Shown piece by piece: positions 41,548 through 50,659 of a stretch of DNA of 64,000 nucleotides. Numbering within the stretch: position 1 is the first letter of the stretch; each line of letters opens with the position of its first letter. Both the position numbers and the translations under genes were made by a program. Origin of the DNA: Clostridiales bacterium (lineage in GTDB: Bacteria; Bacillota; Clostridia; Christensenellales; Aristaeellaceae); assembly GCA_015056365.1 (NCBI GenBank), contig SVGM01000002.1, positions 159,678-223,677 of the forward strand, given 5' to 3'. The notes beneath the pieces are model-generated. The model was not told the DNA's origin. It saw nothing but the letters and a program-made list of their open reading frames with translations, and searched no databases.

Positions 41548-42050
41548 AAACCGCATCCCAACGGGCAAAGCGCGTAGCGCTTCTTGGTATTTTGCTGTCG
41601 CTGATGCTGGTGCTGGGCTGGGTAGAACACATGATCCCCGTGCCGGGCATGCCGGGCGTCAAGCTAGGTCTGAGCAACAGCCTGCTGCTTTTTGCCGTAT
41701 ATATGCTGGATATCCCCACTGCCTATCTGATGATGCTCCTCAAGGTGCTGCTCAGCGGCTTCCTTTTCGGCAATCCCTCCAGCATGATGTACGCCTTTGC
41801 TGGCGGTGTGGTCAGCCTGACAGCCATGGCGCTTTTGAGCCGCAGCAAGGCCTTCAGTCCTGTGGTGGTCAGCATGGCCGGCGGCGTGATGCATAACGTG
41901 GGTCAGGTGGTTCTGGCCATGATCGTGCTGAAAACCCCCGGGCTGTTGTTCTACATGGCCATTCTCATGGCTGTGGGTCTGGTCACCGGCCTTGCCACCG
42001 GCGTTGCGGCCAAGGCTGTGATGAAGCACTTGCCCCATTTTTCCAAATAG
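41544..42050 (+). CDS. Gx transporter / heptaprenyl diphosphate synthase component I-like protein
   Basis: A 168-residue membrane protein with five to six helices. ALLGILLSLMLVLGWVEHMIP, then GVKLGLSNSLLLFAVYMLD and GNPSSMMYAFAGGVVSL are the Hpre_diP_synt_I (Gx transporter) signature. Despite the name, the fold resembles ECF-type S components, and a substrate-uptake role is more likely than polyprenyl synthesis. Translationally coupled to the NusG_II gene (ATGA). Confidence 0.88.
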   Translation: MKTASQRAKRVALLGILLSLMLVLGWVEHMIPVPGMPGVKLGLSNSLLLFAVYMLDIPTAYLMMLLKVLLSGFLFGNPSSMMYAFAGGVVSLTAMALLSRSKAFSPVVVSMAGGVMHNVGQVVLAMIVLKTPGLLFYMAILMAVGLVTGLATGVAAKAVMKHLPHFSK

Positions 42051-42053
42051 CCG

Positions 42054-42083
42054 CAAACAAAAAGCGCGGATCAGTATCCGCGC
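42054..42083 (-). terminator. Minus-strand terminator beyond the Xre gene
   Basis: GCGCGGAT (42064-42071) pairs with ATCCGCGC (42076-42083) around CAGT; on the minus strand TTTTTGTTTG follows. The nearest minus-strand gene that could use it is dapB, 360 bases upstream. Confidence 0.7.
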
Positions 42084-42131
42084 AAAAGGAATCGTACCCT
42101 ACCGATGACCACGCCAAACGAGGTGACCAGC

Positions 42132-42446
42132 ATGGATTATGTAGATCTGGGACGCAGAATCCGCATTCAGCGGGAACTGCTGAAACTGACTCAGGGGGAA
42201 CTGGCGAAGCGGATCAGCGTTTCTGCCTCCTTTATTGGTCATCTGGAGCGCGGCACCCGCAAAGCCAGCATGGAAACGCTGGTGGCGCTCGCCAACGAGC
42301 TGGACGTTCCCGTAGACTATCTGCTGGCAGGCAGCCTGCGCCGCAGTGCGCTGCAGCACATTACCCCCGGACAGAAAAATCAGCGTCAGGACGCTATGAT
42401 GGAAGCCATCGCCCTTCTTCAGGCTCAGATGATCGATCGTTCTTAA
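42132..42446 (+). CDS. Xre family transcriptional regulator
   Basis: A 104-residue DNA-binding protein. The helix-turn-helix covers about 8-62: LGRRIRIQRELLKLTQGELAKR, SASFIGHLERGTRKASMETL and LANELDVPVDYLL. The C-terminal 40 residues hold a short helix (DAMMEAIALLQAQM) that may dimerise. The start at 42132 is chosen because GAGGTG precedes it. It ends four bases inside the convergent dapB gene. Target genes unknown. Confidence 0.9.
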   Translation: MDYVDLGRRIRIQRELLKLTQGELAKRISVSASFIGHLERGTRKASMETLVALANELDVPVDYLLAGSLRRSALQHITPGQKNQRQDAMMEAIALLQAQMIDRS

Positions 42447-43204
42447 CGCAGGATCTCCGCCACCACATCGCTCATGTTGTACATCCCAGCAGGTTTGTCC
42501 TTCAGGAAGCTGGCCGCGCGAACGGCGCCGCGGGCAAACAGAGAGCGATTTTCCGCTCTGTGGGTCAGGATGATCTCCTCGCCCATGCCATAGAAGCCCA
42601 CTTCGTGCTCGCCGGTTACCGTGCCGCCGCGCACTGCATGGATGCCCACCTCCTGAGAGGTACGGCGCTCATTACGTCCATATCGACCATGAACAGGCGT
42701 TTTTTCAGCGTCTGTTCCTTTTTTGACGGCTTCGTAGAGCATCAGTGCCGTACCGCTGGGGCTGTCCACCTTCATGCGGTGATGCCGCTCGATGATCTCC
42801 ACATCGTAGCCATCGCCCAGCGCCCTGGCAGCCATGGCCACCAGGTGCTCCAGCACATTGATACCCAGGCTCATGTTGCCGCTGCGCAGGATCGGAACTT
42901 CCTTGGCTGCCTCGGCGATCTGTGCAAGCTCGCTCTCCGTAAAGCCGGTGGTGCAGATGACCGCCGGCATTTTCTTTGCCTTCAGGAAGGCCAACAGCTC
43001 GCTCAGCCCGTCCGGACGTGAACAATCCACCAGCACGTCCGCTTCGCAGTCGATCTGGTCATAGCTGTTGGCCATGGGAAAGTCCATGGGCTGATCCGTA
43101 TACGCAATGTCCATACCATAAACGATCTGATCGCCGTGGGACACAGCCTCTGCAGCGATCTCCCGGCACAGGCGGCCCATCGCGCCGCCAAGAATGATTT
43201 TCAT
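42443..43204 (-). CDS. dapB: 4-hydroxy-tetrahydrodipicolinate reductase
   Basis: A 253-residue NAD(P)H-dependent reductase, second dedicated step of the diaminopimelate/lysine pathway. The nucleotide loop is ILGGAMGRL (about 3-11), CTTGFTESEL follows the cofactor site, and the catalytic block IIERHHRMKVDSPSGTAL (about 138-155) contains the conserved His and Lys. The C-terminus has EIILTHRAENRSLFARGAVRAA. AAGGAG start site. It lies downstream of dapA but is separated by a terminator-like palindrome and a dispersed repeat. Confidence 0.97.
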   Translation of the reverse strand: MKIILGGAMGRLCREIAAEAVSHGDQIVYGMDIAYTDQPMDFPMANSYDQIDCEADVLVDCSRPDGLSELLAFLKAKKMPAVICTTGFTESELAQIAEAAKEVPILRSGNMSLGINVLEHLVAMAARALGDGYDVEIIERHHRMKVDSPSGTALMLYEAVKKGTDAEKTPVHGRYGRNERRTSQEVGIHAVRGGTVTGEHEVGFYGMGEEIILTHRAENRSLFARGAVRAASFLKDKPAGMYNMSDVVAEILR

Positions 43205-43225
43205 AGCTTGTCTCCTTTCGCAAGG

Positions 43226-43332
43226 GAGTCAGGGCTCCGCCCCGCACCCTCCCAAGGGCTCTGCCCTTGGATCCCGGCAGAAAGCAGTGCCTCCTGCACC
43301 TCCGATCTGTACCCATTTCATGAGCGCAGAGG
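43226..43332 (+). repeat. Dispersed intergenic repeat, copy B
   Basis: Contains CCAAGGGCTCTGCCCTTGG (43252-43270) and ATCC, identical to copies A and C, then CAGTGCCTCCTGCACCTCC and a hairpin of the TGTACCCATTTCATG type shared with copy D. Confidence 0.75.
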
Positions 43333-43345
43333 GAATTCATAATAC

Positions 43346-43380
43346 ACAGGCCTGTGCAGTCGTTACTTGCACAGGCCTGT
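43346..43380. terminator. Inverted repeat between dapA and dapB (terminator-like)
   Basis: ACAGGCCTGTGCA and TGCACAGGCCTGT form a 13-base perfect stem with a nine-base loop. T-runs on either side are weak. It lies 20 bases past the dapA stop. Confidence 0.65.
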
Positions 43381-43399
43381 TTGATCTGCTTATTTACGC

Positions 43400-44287
43400 T
43401 CAGCAGCAGCCCAGACCCTCCAACGCTTTATCCATCATAGAACGGGTCTCCTCGCCCGCCTCCACCAGAGGCAGACGCAATTCGCCGCTGCACAGACCCA
43501 GCTTCGCCATGGCGTACTTGCAGGGAATGGGGCTGACCTCATGGAACAGCGCGTTATTCAAGGGCAGCAAACGAATCTGCTGCTTCAGGGCTTCCTGCTG
43601 CTTCCCTTCAAAGTACAGGCTGCACAGCTTCGCCATCTCTGCAGGCACGACGTCGCTGACCACGGAGATAACGCCGTCGCCGCCAATGCTCAGGAAGGGA
43701 TAGACCATATCGTCGCTGCCGCTGTAGAGCGCCATCTTGCCTTCAATGGCTTCCATCTTGGCCATCACCGCGTTGATCTGGGAAGAGCTTTCCTTCAGCG
43801 CGATAAAACGGCCGGACGCACTCAAGCGACGCAGCGTATCGGCAGAGATATCCACATTGGTGCGGCTGGGCACATTATACAGGATAATGGGCAGCTCGGT
43901 GTTCTCCGCGATGGTCATGAAGTGGCGGTAGAGACCCTCCTGGGTGGTGCGGTTGTAGTAGGGGGTGACCACCAGCTGGGCAGCACAGCCCAGATCCCGG
44001 AATCGCTTTTCCGTTTCGATAACCGCCATGGTGTTATTGGAACCGGTACCGCAAATCACCGGCACACGACCGGCTGTGGTCGCCACGGTTTCCCGGATGA
44101 CCAGTTCCTTCTCCTCCATGGTCATGGTGGCAGGCTCACCGGTGGTGCCGCAAGCCACCAGCGCGGCGGTACCCTGCTCGATCTGCCAGTTAACCAGCTT
44201 GCGAAGCTGTTCAACGTTTACCTGACCGTTGGTAAAGGGCGTGACCAGCGCGCAGCCCGCGCCCCTGAACAAAGGTGTAAAAGCCAT
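43400..44287 (-). CDS. dapA: 4-hydroxy-tetrahydrodipicolinate synthase
   Basis: A 295-residue TIM-barrel aldolase that condenses pyruvate with aspartate semialdehyde. CGTTGEPATMTMEEK (about 46-60) is the substrate loop, YNVPSRTNVDIS (about 137-148) holds the catalytic Tyr, and the Schiff-base Lys is in FIALKESS (about 165). GSDDMVYPFLSIGGDGVISV follows. TTGGAGG start site. Upstream lie repeat copy C and then asd, in the same orientation. Confidence 0.97.
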   Translation of the reverse strand: MAFTPLFRGAGCALVTPFTNGQVNVEQLRKLVNWQIEQGTAALVACGTTGEPATMTMEEKELVIRETVATTAGRVPVICGTGSNNTMAVIETEKRFRDLGCAAQLVVTPYYNRTTQEGLYRHFMTIAENTELPIILYNVPSRTNVDISADTLRRLSASGRFIALKESSSQINAVMAKMEAIEGKMALYSGSDDMVYPFLSIGGDGVISVVSDVVPAEMAKLCSLYFEGKQQEALKQQIRLLPLNNALFHEVSPIPCKYAMAKLGLCSGELRLPLVEAGEETRSMMDKALEGLGCC

Positions 44288-44361
44288 AATAAACCTCCAA
44301 AAATCAACAAAGACGAAGCACAGGGATGATGGCGGTTGCTTCAGTCAACAACTTCTCCATG

Positions 44362-44470
44362 CCCCGATCTTTACGCCGTGTAACGGCACAATAAGCGGGC
44401 TGCTAACGGAGCTCAGCCCCTTTGGCAGGATCCAAGGGCAGAGCCCTTGGCGGACGTGGGCAGCACCCAC
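44362..44470 (-). repeat. Dispersed intergenic repeat, copy C
   Basis: Reverse-oriented copy with the core CCAAGGGC-AGA-GCCCTTGG at 44432-44450, preceded by GGAT; it shares GCCAAAG and GGCTGAGCTCC with copy A and ends in a GTGCCGTTACACGGC hairpin. Confidence 0.75.
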
Positions 44471-44479
44471 GAATTCCCG

Positions 44480-45574
44480 TCACACCCGATGCTTGATATA
44501 TCCCATCTTGCACAGGTACTCTGCGCCCAGCACGCCGCCGCCGGCAGCGCCGCGGACGGTATTGTGGCTCAGACAGACAAACTTGTAGTCCAGGACGGGA
44601 TCCTCGCGCAGACGGCCGATGGAGATGCCCATGCCGTGCTCCAGATCGCGGTCCAGACGGGTCTGGGGACGGGAGGGGTCGTCAAAATAGGTGAGGAACT
44701 TCTTGGGGGCAGAGGGCAGATCGAGACCGGCAGTCGCGGTAGCGGACTGGCAGTTCTCCCAGCGTTCCAGAATCTGCTCCATGGTGGGCTTTTTCTTGAA
44801 CTTGACGCTGACGGCGGCCATATGACCGTCGGAGCAGGCCACGCGCAGACACTGGGCGCTGATGCGGGGCATATCGGTATCCACGATCTCATCGCCTTCG
44901 ATGTGACCGAAGATCTTGAGGGGCTCGCGCTCGCTCTTCTCGTCCTCGCCGCCGATGTAGGGGATCACGTTATCCACCATTTCGGGCCAGCGTTCGAAGG
45001 TCTTGCCAGCGCCGCTGATGGCCTGATAGGTGCACACCATGACCACTTCAGGCTCAAACTCCATCAGGGGCCACAGGGCGGGCACGTAGCTCTGGATGCT
45101 GCAGTTGGGTTTGACGGAGATCAGGCCGGTCTCGGTGCCCAGGCGCTTGCGCTGGGCAGCGATGATCTCGGCATGCTTGCCGTTGATCTCGGGGATCAGC
45201 ATGGGCACGTCGGGGGTGTGACGGTTGGCGCTGTTGTTGCTGACCACAGGCACGCCGGCGCGGGCGTAACGTTCTTCCAGAGCCTTGGTCTCTTCCTTGT
45301 TCAGGCTAACGGCACAGAAAATGAAATCCACCTGCTTGGCAACGGTCTCCACATCGGCGCCATCCACCACGATCAGGTCCTTCACCTGCTCGGGAATGGG
45401 TTCGTTGGGGAACGCCCAGCGGCCAGCCACGGCGTCCTCATAGCGCTTACCGGCGCTGGAGGCGGAAGCGGCGACACACACCACGTCAAACCAGGGGTGA
45501 TCCTTAAGCAGCAGCATGAAACGCTGGCCTACCATACCGGTTGCGCCAACGATACCTACGCGATAATTCTGCAT
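44480..45574 (-). CDS. asd: Aspartate-semialdehyde dehydrogenase
   Basis: A 364-residue NADP-dependent dehydrogenase that makes aspartate semialdehyde for lysine, threonine and methionine. GIVGATGMVGQRF (8-20) is the nucleotide loop, the catalytic Cys is in VKPNCSIQSYVPAL, and SGAGKTFERWPEMVDNVIPYIGGEDEKSE (first part SGAGKTFERWPEMVDN) is of the archaeal/fungal-like class rather than the E. coli class. RISAQCLRVACSDGHMA contains the substrate His region. Placed upstream of dapA in the same orientation, with a repeat copy between. Confidence 0.96.
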   Translation of the reverse strand: MQNYRVGIVGATGMVGQRFMLLLKDHPWFDVVCVAASASSAGKRYEDAVAGRWAFPNEPIPEQVKDLIVVDGADVETVAKQVDFIFCAVSLNKEETKALEERYARAGVPVVSNNSANRHTPDVPMLIPEINGKHAEIIAAQRKRLGTETGLISVKPNCSIQSYVPALWPLMEFEPEVVMVCTYQAISGAGKTFERWPEMVDNVIPYIGGEDEKSEREPLKIFGHIEGDEIVDTDMPRISAQCLRVACSDGHMAAVSVKFKKKPTMEQILERWENCQSATATAGLDLPSAPKKFLTYFDDPSRPQTRLDRDLEHGMGISIGRLREDPVLDYKFVCLSHNTVRGAAGGGVLGAEYLCKMGYIKHRV

Positions 45575-45726
45575 GATCCATAACCTCTTTCTTCTTCAAA
45601 ACTATGTATACTGCCCATATGCTGTGCGGTCATGATGCAGCGTATGCAAATGGGCGGCTTTGGTGCAAACAGACGACAGGCGGAAGGCGATGCCTCCGCA
45701 TGCTGTCCTCTGTGAGACTGACCGGA

Positions 45727-46851
45727 TTATTCTTCCTCTTCCAGCAGCGCCAGATCGGGATCCACTTCATCATCGGAGGCCGGAGGCGTGTTACCCTGCA
45801 GCTTGGCCTGCAGATCGGCAGCGGCCTCTTCGCGGATGACCTGGTCGATCTTCTTGGCGATGTCGGGATTATCCTTGAGGAACTGGCGGGCATTCTCACG
45901 GCCCTGACCAATGCGCTGATCCTCATAGCTGAACCAGGCGCCGCTCTTGTGGATAATGTCGCGCTCCACGGCCATATCCAGCAGGGTGCCTTCGGTGGAG
46001 ATGCCTTCGCCGTAGATGATGTCGAACTCGGCAACGCGGAAAGGCGGAGCCACCTTGTTCTTGACCACCTTGACCTTGGTGCGGTTGCCCACCACTTCGG
46101 AGCCGCTCTTGAGCTGCTCGCCGCGGCGCACGTCCAGACGAACGCTGGCGTAGAACTTAAGGGCGCGGCCGCCGGTTGTGGTTTCCGGGTTGCCGTACAT
46201 CACGCCCACCTTCTCGCGCAGCTGGTTGATGAAGATGGCCACGGCATTGGTCTTGGCGATAACGCCGGTGAGCTTGCGCAGGGCCTGGGACATCAGGCGG
46301 GCCTGCAGACCCACGAAGCTGTCGCCCATTTCGCCTTCGATCTCGGCGCGGGGCACCAGCGCGGCTACGGAGTCAATGACCACGATATCCACAGCGCCGC
46401 TGCGAACCAGAGCTTCGCAAATCTCCAGGGCCTGTTCGCCGGTATCCGGCTGGGAGATGTACAGGTTGTCCACATCCACGCCCAGCTTGCGGGCATAGAC
46501 GGGATCCAAGGCGTGCTCAGCGTCGATGAACGCAGCTACGCCGCCCATCTTCTGGGCTTCGGCAACGGCGTGAAGGGCGACGGTGGTTTTACCGCTGCTC
46601 TCCGGTCCGTAGATCTCGATCACGCGGCCGCGGGGCAGACCGCCCACGCCCAGCGCAAGGTCAAGCTCCAGGCAGCCGGTGGGGATCACCTGCAGGTTCT
46701 GATCCGCAGCGGCGTCCGCGAACTTCATGACCGCGCCCTTGCCGTAGGTTTTGTTGAGCTGAGCCAGTGCGCTTTCCAGCGCTTTCATTTTTTCCTCGCG
46801 CAAGGATTCCGCCTTTGCGGCTTCTTTTTTGGTATCTTTCTTGGCTGCCAT
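45727..46851 (-). CDS. recA: Recombinase A
   Basis: A 374-residue DNA recombinase and SOS coprotease. Walker [10 protein letters not shown] (about 84-92), Walker [12 protein letters not shown], loop L1 [23 protein letters not shown] (in part) and loop L2 [23 protein letters not shown] (in part) are intact. A Lys-rich N-terminal extension of about 20 residues and an acidic C-terminus ([11 protein letters not shown]) are seen. AAGGAG site. It follows rimO-pgsA-pncC, a widespread gene order. Confidence 0.99.
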   Translation of the reverse strand: MAAKKDTKKEAAKAESLREEKMKALESALAQLNKTYGKGAVMKFADAAADQNLQVIPTGCLELDLALGVGGLPRGRVIEIYGPESSGKTTVALHAVAEAQKMGGVAAFIDAEHALDPVYARKLGVDVDNLYISQPDTGEQALEICEALVRSGAVDIVVIDSVAALVPRAEIEGEMGDSFVGLQARLMSQALRKLTGVIAKTNAVAIFINQLREKVGVMYGNPETTTGGRALKFYASVRLDVRRGEQLKSGSEVVGNRTKVKVVKNKVAPPFRVAEFDIIYGEGISTEGTLLDMAVERDIIHKSGAWFSYEDQRIGQGRENARQFLKDNPDIAKKIDQVIREEAAADLQAKLQGNTPPASDDEVDPDLALLEEEE

Positions 46852-46954
46852 GGTGCTTCTCCTTTATGTATAGTTTGGATGGTAAATCAAGTGGAAGGGG
46901 ATGGGCAGCGCCCAGCATACCCGCGTCTGGCTGCCCGGCAACGGAATGAACGGG

Positions 46955-47434
46955 TTATCGAACGGCATCCAGCGCCATTTGCAAAGCATAGGCTGCTGCC
47001 TGCTCCCGCACGGACTGACGGTCGCCTTCAAAATGGCATTCGTCCACCCGTACGCCGCTTTCGCTGGCCGCGCCGATGAACACGGTGCCCACCGGAGTTT
47101 CAGCGCTGCCGCCACCGGGGCCGGCGATGCCTGTGGCGCTGACGGCCACGTTCACCTTGAGGGCCTGCCTCGCACCCAGCGCCATCTGCTCGGCGCAGGG
47201 ACGGCTGACCACGCCTACGGTGTCGATCACTTCCTGGGAAACGCCCAGTAGCTCGTGCTTGACCCGGGGATCATAGCTGACCACGCCGCCCATCAGCACC
47301 GCCGATGCACCGGGCACGCCTGCCACAGACGCGGCGATCATGCCACCGGTAAGGCTTTCGGCTGTGCCAAGGGTCAGGTCCTGTTCCAGAAAGACGCGCA
47401 CCACATCTGCGCTGACGGTTTGCAGATCAGCCAT
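46955..47434 (-). CDS. pncC: CinA-C family nicotinamide-nucleotide amidohydrolase
   Basis: A 159-residue stand-alone CinA C-terminal domain that deamidates nicotinamide mononucleotide. LGTAESLTGGMIAA (about 22-35), GGVVSYDPRVKHELLGV and ATGIAGPGGGSAETPVGTVFIG (in part) are diagnostic, including the Ser and Lys active-site residues. The N-terminal COG1058 domain of full CinA is absent. Starts eight bases inside pgsA and precedes recA. Confidence 0.93.
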   Translation of the reverse strand: MADLQTVSADVVRVFLEQDLTLGTAESLTGGMIAASVAGVPGASAVLMGGVVSYDPRVKHELLGVSQEVIDTVGVVSRPCAEQMALGARQALKVNVAVSATGIAGPGGGSAETPVGTVFIGAASESGVRVDECHFEGDRQSVREQAAAYALQMALDAVR

Positions 47435-47975
47435 GGAGCACCTCTTTGTTGCGGATGAAATAGTCCGCCCCGCTCCAGATGGTCATCACCAGCACGGCGA
47501 TCTGGGTGGGGATCAGCAGCCAGCCCGCCAGATAGTGCAAAAGCGGGAACTTGGCGAAGTACACCAGATGGGTGATAATCATGGTCATCTGGCAGGTGGT
47601 CTTGATCTTACCCAGTTTTCCGGCAGCGATCACCTTGCCCTGCTCCACAGCCACCAGGCGCAGACCGTCCACTGCCAGTTCCCGGAAGAGCACAGCCACC
47701 ACGATCCATGCGGGCAGCAAGCCGTGCCACGAGAGCATCACCATGGCGGAGAGCACCAGCAGCTTGTCCGCAACAGGGTCGATAAATTTGCCGAAATTGG
47801 TGACCAGGTTGTATTTACGGGCGATGTGGCCGTCCACAAAGTCAGTAATGGAAGCGACAATGAACAGAAACAGCGCCACGTAACGGAGCCACATCACCTT
47901 TTCGAACATCATAAGCAGGGTCAGTACCGGCACGCTGCCAATGCGCATCAGGGACAATCGATTGGGCCAGTTCAC
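47427..47975 (-). CDS. pgsA: CDP-diacylglycerol--glycerol-3-phosphate 3-phosphatidyltransferase
   Basis: A 182-residue membrane enzyme that makes phosphatidylglycerol phosphate. The CDP-alcohol phosphotransferase motif is ITDFVDGHIARK, then GKFIDPVADKLL (D-x2-D-G-x2-A-R-x8-G-x3-D-x3-D, about 42-66). NWPNRLSLMRI at the N-terminus is typical. The start is GTG at 47975, sharing bases with the rimO stop (GTGA). About five membrane helices. Confidence 0.95.
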   Translation of the reverse strand: MNWPNRLSLMRIGSVPVLTLLMMFEKVMWLRYVALFLFIVASITDFVDGHIARKYNLVTNFGKFIDPVADKLLVLSAMVMLSWHGLLPAWIVVAVLFRELAVDGLRLVAVEQGKVIAAGKLGKIKTTCQMTMIITHLVYFAKFPLLHYLAGWLLIPTQIAVLVMTIWSGADYFIRNKEVLHG

Positions 47976-49282
47976 AGCTTCACCCCCAGAAGGTCGTAGG
48001 TTCGGGCTTCGGTAATCTTCGCCCGCACAAAGGTACCGATATCGTTCTCGTCAACGCCGCTGATGAGGATCACGCCGTCGGTTTCCGGCGCTTCCGCCCA
48101 GCTGCGGCCCGTGCCGGTACCGTCTCCGCGGACGTTCTCCACCAGCACCAGGGTCTCCTCACCCACACGCAGCTGATTGCGCTCCAGCGAGATCGCCTGC
48201 TGTGCAGTCATCAGCCGGTCAAGGCGGACTTCCTTGATCTCTTCGTCGATCTGATCGTCCATCTCCGCCGCCGGAGTGTCCTCCTCGGCAGAGTAGGCAA
48301 ATGCGCCAAGACGGTCAAAACGCACGTCCTCGATAAAGCTCATCAACCGCTCAAACTGCTCCTCCGTTTCGCCGGGGAAGCCGGTGATGAAGGTGGTGCG
48401 CAGGATAAAGCCCATGCTGCGGGCCTTTTTCAGCAGCTGCCGAGTCTTTTCGATGTCGCCACGGCGGTTCATGCGTTTGAGCAGTTCCGGGTCGGCGTGC
48501 TGCAGAGGCAGGTCCAGATAACGGCAGATGTTGGGCCGGGAGGCCATGGCAGTCAGCAACGCGTCGTCCACCTCGTCGGGGTAGGTGTACAAAACCCGCA
48601 GCCATTCCACGCCAGGAATGTCCGCCGCGCGGGTCATCAGCTCTGGCAAAAGGGAGCGCCCATGGGTGTCCATGCCGAAGCGGGAGGTGTCCTGTGCAAT
48701 CAGCACATGCTCCTTCACGCCCTGTGCCGCAAGATCTGCGATCTCGCGCAGCACGTCCTCTATGTCCCGGGAGCGGAAACCGCCGCGGATCAGCGGAATG
48801 GCGCAATAGGTGCAGCGGTTGTCGCAGCCGTCCGCAATGCGGATATAGGCGGTGTAGGGGGGCGTGGTGAGCACCCGGTCGCCGCAAAGCACCTGCTCGT
48901 TAAGCTTTGTATAGCTGGGCCGCTGGCCTGCCAGCGCTTCTTCGATGGCACGGGGAAGCTTATCGTACTCACCCACACCAAGGAACAGGTCGATCTCCGG
49001 CATTTCCTCCCGGAGCGTCTCCTCGTAGCGCTGCACCAGGCAGCCCGTGGCCACCAGCAGCCTGCAGCAGCCGCTCTCCTTGTACTCGGCAAGCGACAGA
49101 AGCATATCGATGCTTTCCTGCTTGGCCGGGTCAATGAAGCCGCAGGTATTCACGATCAGGATCTCCGCACTGCGCTCATCGGCAGTGATGGTATGCCCTG
49201 CATCGCGCAGGATGGCCAGCATCAGCTCGCTGTCCACCCGGTTTTTGCTGCATCCCAGCGAAATCAATCCTACTGTCGCCAA
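47972..49282 (-). CDS. rimO: Ribosomal protein S12 methylthiotransferase
   Basis: A 436-residue radical-SAM enzyme that methylthiolates an Asp of ribosomal protein S12. The N-terminal UPF0004 domain begins ISLGCSKNRVDSE with Cys ligands also in NTCGFI and ATGCLVQRY; the radical-SAM motif is DNRCTYCAIPLIRG, and a TRAM domain closes the protein. The start is TTG at 49282 with GGAGG seven bases upstream; no ATG fits. First gene of the rimO-pgsA-pncC block. Confidence 0.96.
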   Translation of the reverse strand: MATVGLISLGCSKNRVDSELMLAILRDAGHTITADERSAEILIVNTCGFIDPAKQESIDMLLSLAEYKESGCCRLLVATGCLVQRYEETLREEMPEIDLFLGVGEYDKLPRAIEEALAGQRPSYTKLNEQVLCGDRVLTTPPYTAYIRIADGCDNRCTYCAIPLIRGGFRSRDIEDVLREIADLAAQGVKEHVLIAQDTSRFGMDTHGRSLLPELMTRAADIPGVEWLRVLYTYPDEVDDALLTAMASRPNICRYLDLPLQHADPELLKRMNRRGDIEKTRQLLKKARSMGFILRTTFITGFPGETEEQFERLMSFIEDVRFDRLGAFAYSAEEDTPAAEMDDQIDEEIKEVRLDRLMTAQQAISLERNQLRVGEETLVLVENVRGDGTGTGRSWAEAPETDGVILISGVDENDIGTFVRAKITEARTYDLLGVKL

Positions 49283-49467
49283 TGGAACGCCTCCAAATAA
49301 TCGGAATGCGGGAGTCCACAGCAAGGCGCTGTGCTCCCGCATACCATTTTATCATACTTTTTGACGAAAAAAAAGGGTTTCCCGCCTTTGCAAGGCCTAA
49401 AGCGTCCAGCCAAAACACGGCAACACGTGTTTGTTGCTGGCTCTCAGGTTTCCTGTATTTTCCCTGT

Positions 49468-50487
49468 TCACACTTCCGCCAGCACCTGATCCAGCTTTTT
49501 CTGCCAGCCCAGGAAGTCCATATGCCCCACATAATGGGCCTCCAACTCATCATGAAGCGCCTTGGCCGCCTTGAGCTGCTCCAGCGCCCGCTGCTGCATC
49601 AACTCACAGGCATTGTGATCAAAACTACGCTCCTGTTCGCCGCTGTCGCTGAGCTGGAACAGCCGCTCTGCCGGAACTGCCTCTGTGCGGGTCTCCGGGG
49701 CGCAGACATGAAACAGCATCCCCTGGGCGGGCAGCAGCACGCCGTCCACCTGAGAGGGCAGTAGCGGATTGAGCAGCACCACCACAGGCAGACCCCTTTG
49801 GGACGCTGCGCTGCTCAGGCTGTGCCACATTTCTGTCAGGTGCAGTCCAGTAGGACACTCGGCATAGTACGTCCGGAAACCCTCTGCCGGCAGAAACTGT
49901 ACCAGTCCCTTAGGCGTATACGCCGATCCGAACAGGCTGCGGACCTTGCCCTCGCCGCCCCTGAGGGGGAGCAGCTCCGTCCACTTCTCCACCTGCTCCT
50001 GTGCGGCTTTGCATTTGACCTCCCCGGTCCCGCACAGACGGCTCAACTCCCCTGCCGCCGACAAGAAGCTGTAGCAACGCTGAAACCGTTGGGAGATGGC
50101 GCGCTGGATCCGGTCGATCTCCTGTGCATGGGAACGCATCTCGCCTTCCTGCAGGTAATCGCCCAGAGACAGCAGCGTATCCCGCGCGCCGGGGATCACC
50201 GGGTCATATACATGCGGCGACGTGCCGTCCATCATGGCAAGGCCGCGCTCTGGCAGGCTAATCCCGTCCAGGCTGTCCGGGTCAGAGGAGCAATGATAGT
50301 ATTCCACCTTCAGTCCCTTCTGCTCCGCCGCCTCCGCCACCCGGCGCATCAGGGTGCTCTTCCCCACACCCGGGCCGCCCTTGATATAGAACATCCGCTT
50401 TTGTTCCTGCGCAGGCAGGATGTCTGCAAAGCAGGAGAAGAACCCCCGGCTGGTATTGCCGCCTGCAAACAGATGAAGCTGACTCAT
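49468..50487 (-). CDS. PRK06851-like P-loop protein
   Basis: A 339-residue cytoplasmic ATPase-like protein. Walker A GGPGVGKSTLMRRV (about 36-49) is followed by VEYYHCSSDPDSLDGISLPERGLAMMDGTSPHVYDP (in parts: VEYYHCSSDPDSLDG, DGTSPHVYDP), the signature of a conserved Firmicutes family with no known function. A second conserved region is GSAYTPKGLVQFL. The start at 50487 has AAGGAGG. It lies downstream of spore coat genes but has a terminator between. Confidence 0.75.
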   Translation of the reverse strand: MSQLHLFAGGNTSRGFFSCFADILPAQEQKRMFYIKGGPGVGKSTLMRRVAEAAEQKGLKVEYYHCSSDPDSLDGISLPERGLAMMDGTSPHVYDPVIPGARDTLLSLGDYLQEGEMRSHAQEIDRIQRAISQRFQRCYSFLSAAGELSRLCGTGEVKCKAAQEQVEKWTELLPLRGGEGKVRSLFGSAYTPKGLVQFLPAEGFRTYYAECPTGLHLTEMWHSLSSAASQRGLPVVVLLNPLLPSQVDGVLLPAQGMLFHVCAPETRTEAVPAERLFQLSDSGEQERSFDHNACELMQQRALEQLKAAKALHDELEAHYVGHMDFLGWQKKLDQVLAEV

Positions 50488-50560
50488 CCTTTTTCCTCCT
50501 TCAAGCTGGTTTTGCTCGCATAAAGAAGGATATGCAGCCGGCGGCATACTTCATACCAGC

Positions 50561-50599
50561 AAACGAAAGGCCCGCTGTCTGCATGGGCAAACGGCGGGC
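50561..50599 (-). terminator. Terminator of the CotF gene pair
   Basis: GCCCGCTGT (50570-50578) pairs with ACGGCGGGC (50591-50599) with one G-T wobble; TTTCGTTT follows on the minus strand. Confidence 0.75.
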
Positions 50600-50659
50600 T
50601 CATTCGCGTACCGGGTCCAATGATGCGCGCGGCCAGGCAGCCTTGGCGCATTACTGGAA

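Noticed and set aside
45575..45726. Possible lysine riboswitch or other RNA element before asd
   Set aside because: The 150-base gap shows only a short GCGGAAGGC hairpin; none of the conserved riboswitch helices could be traced.
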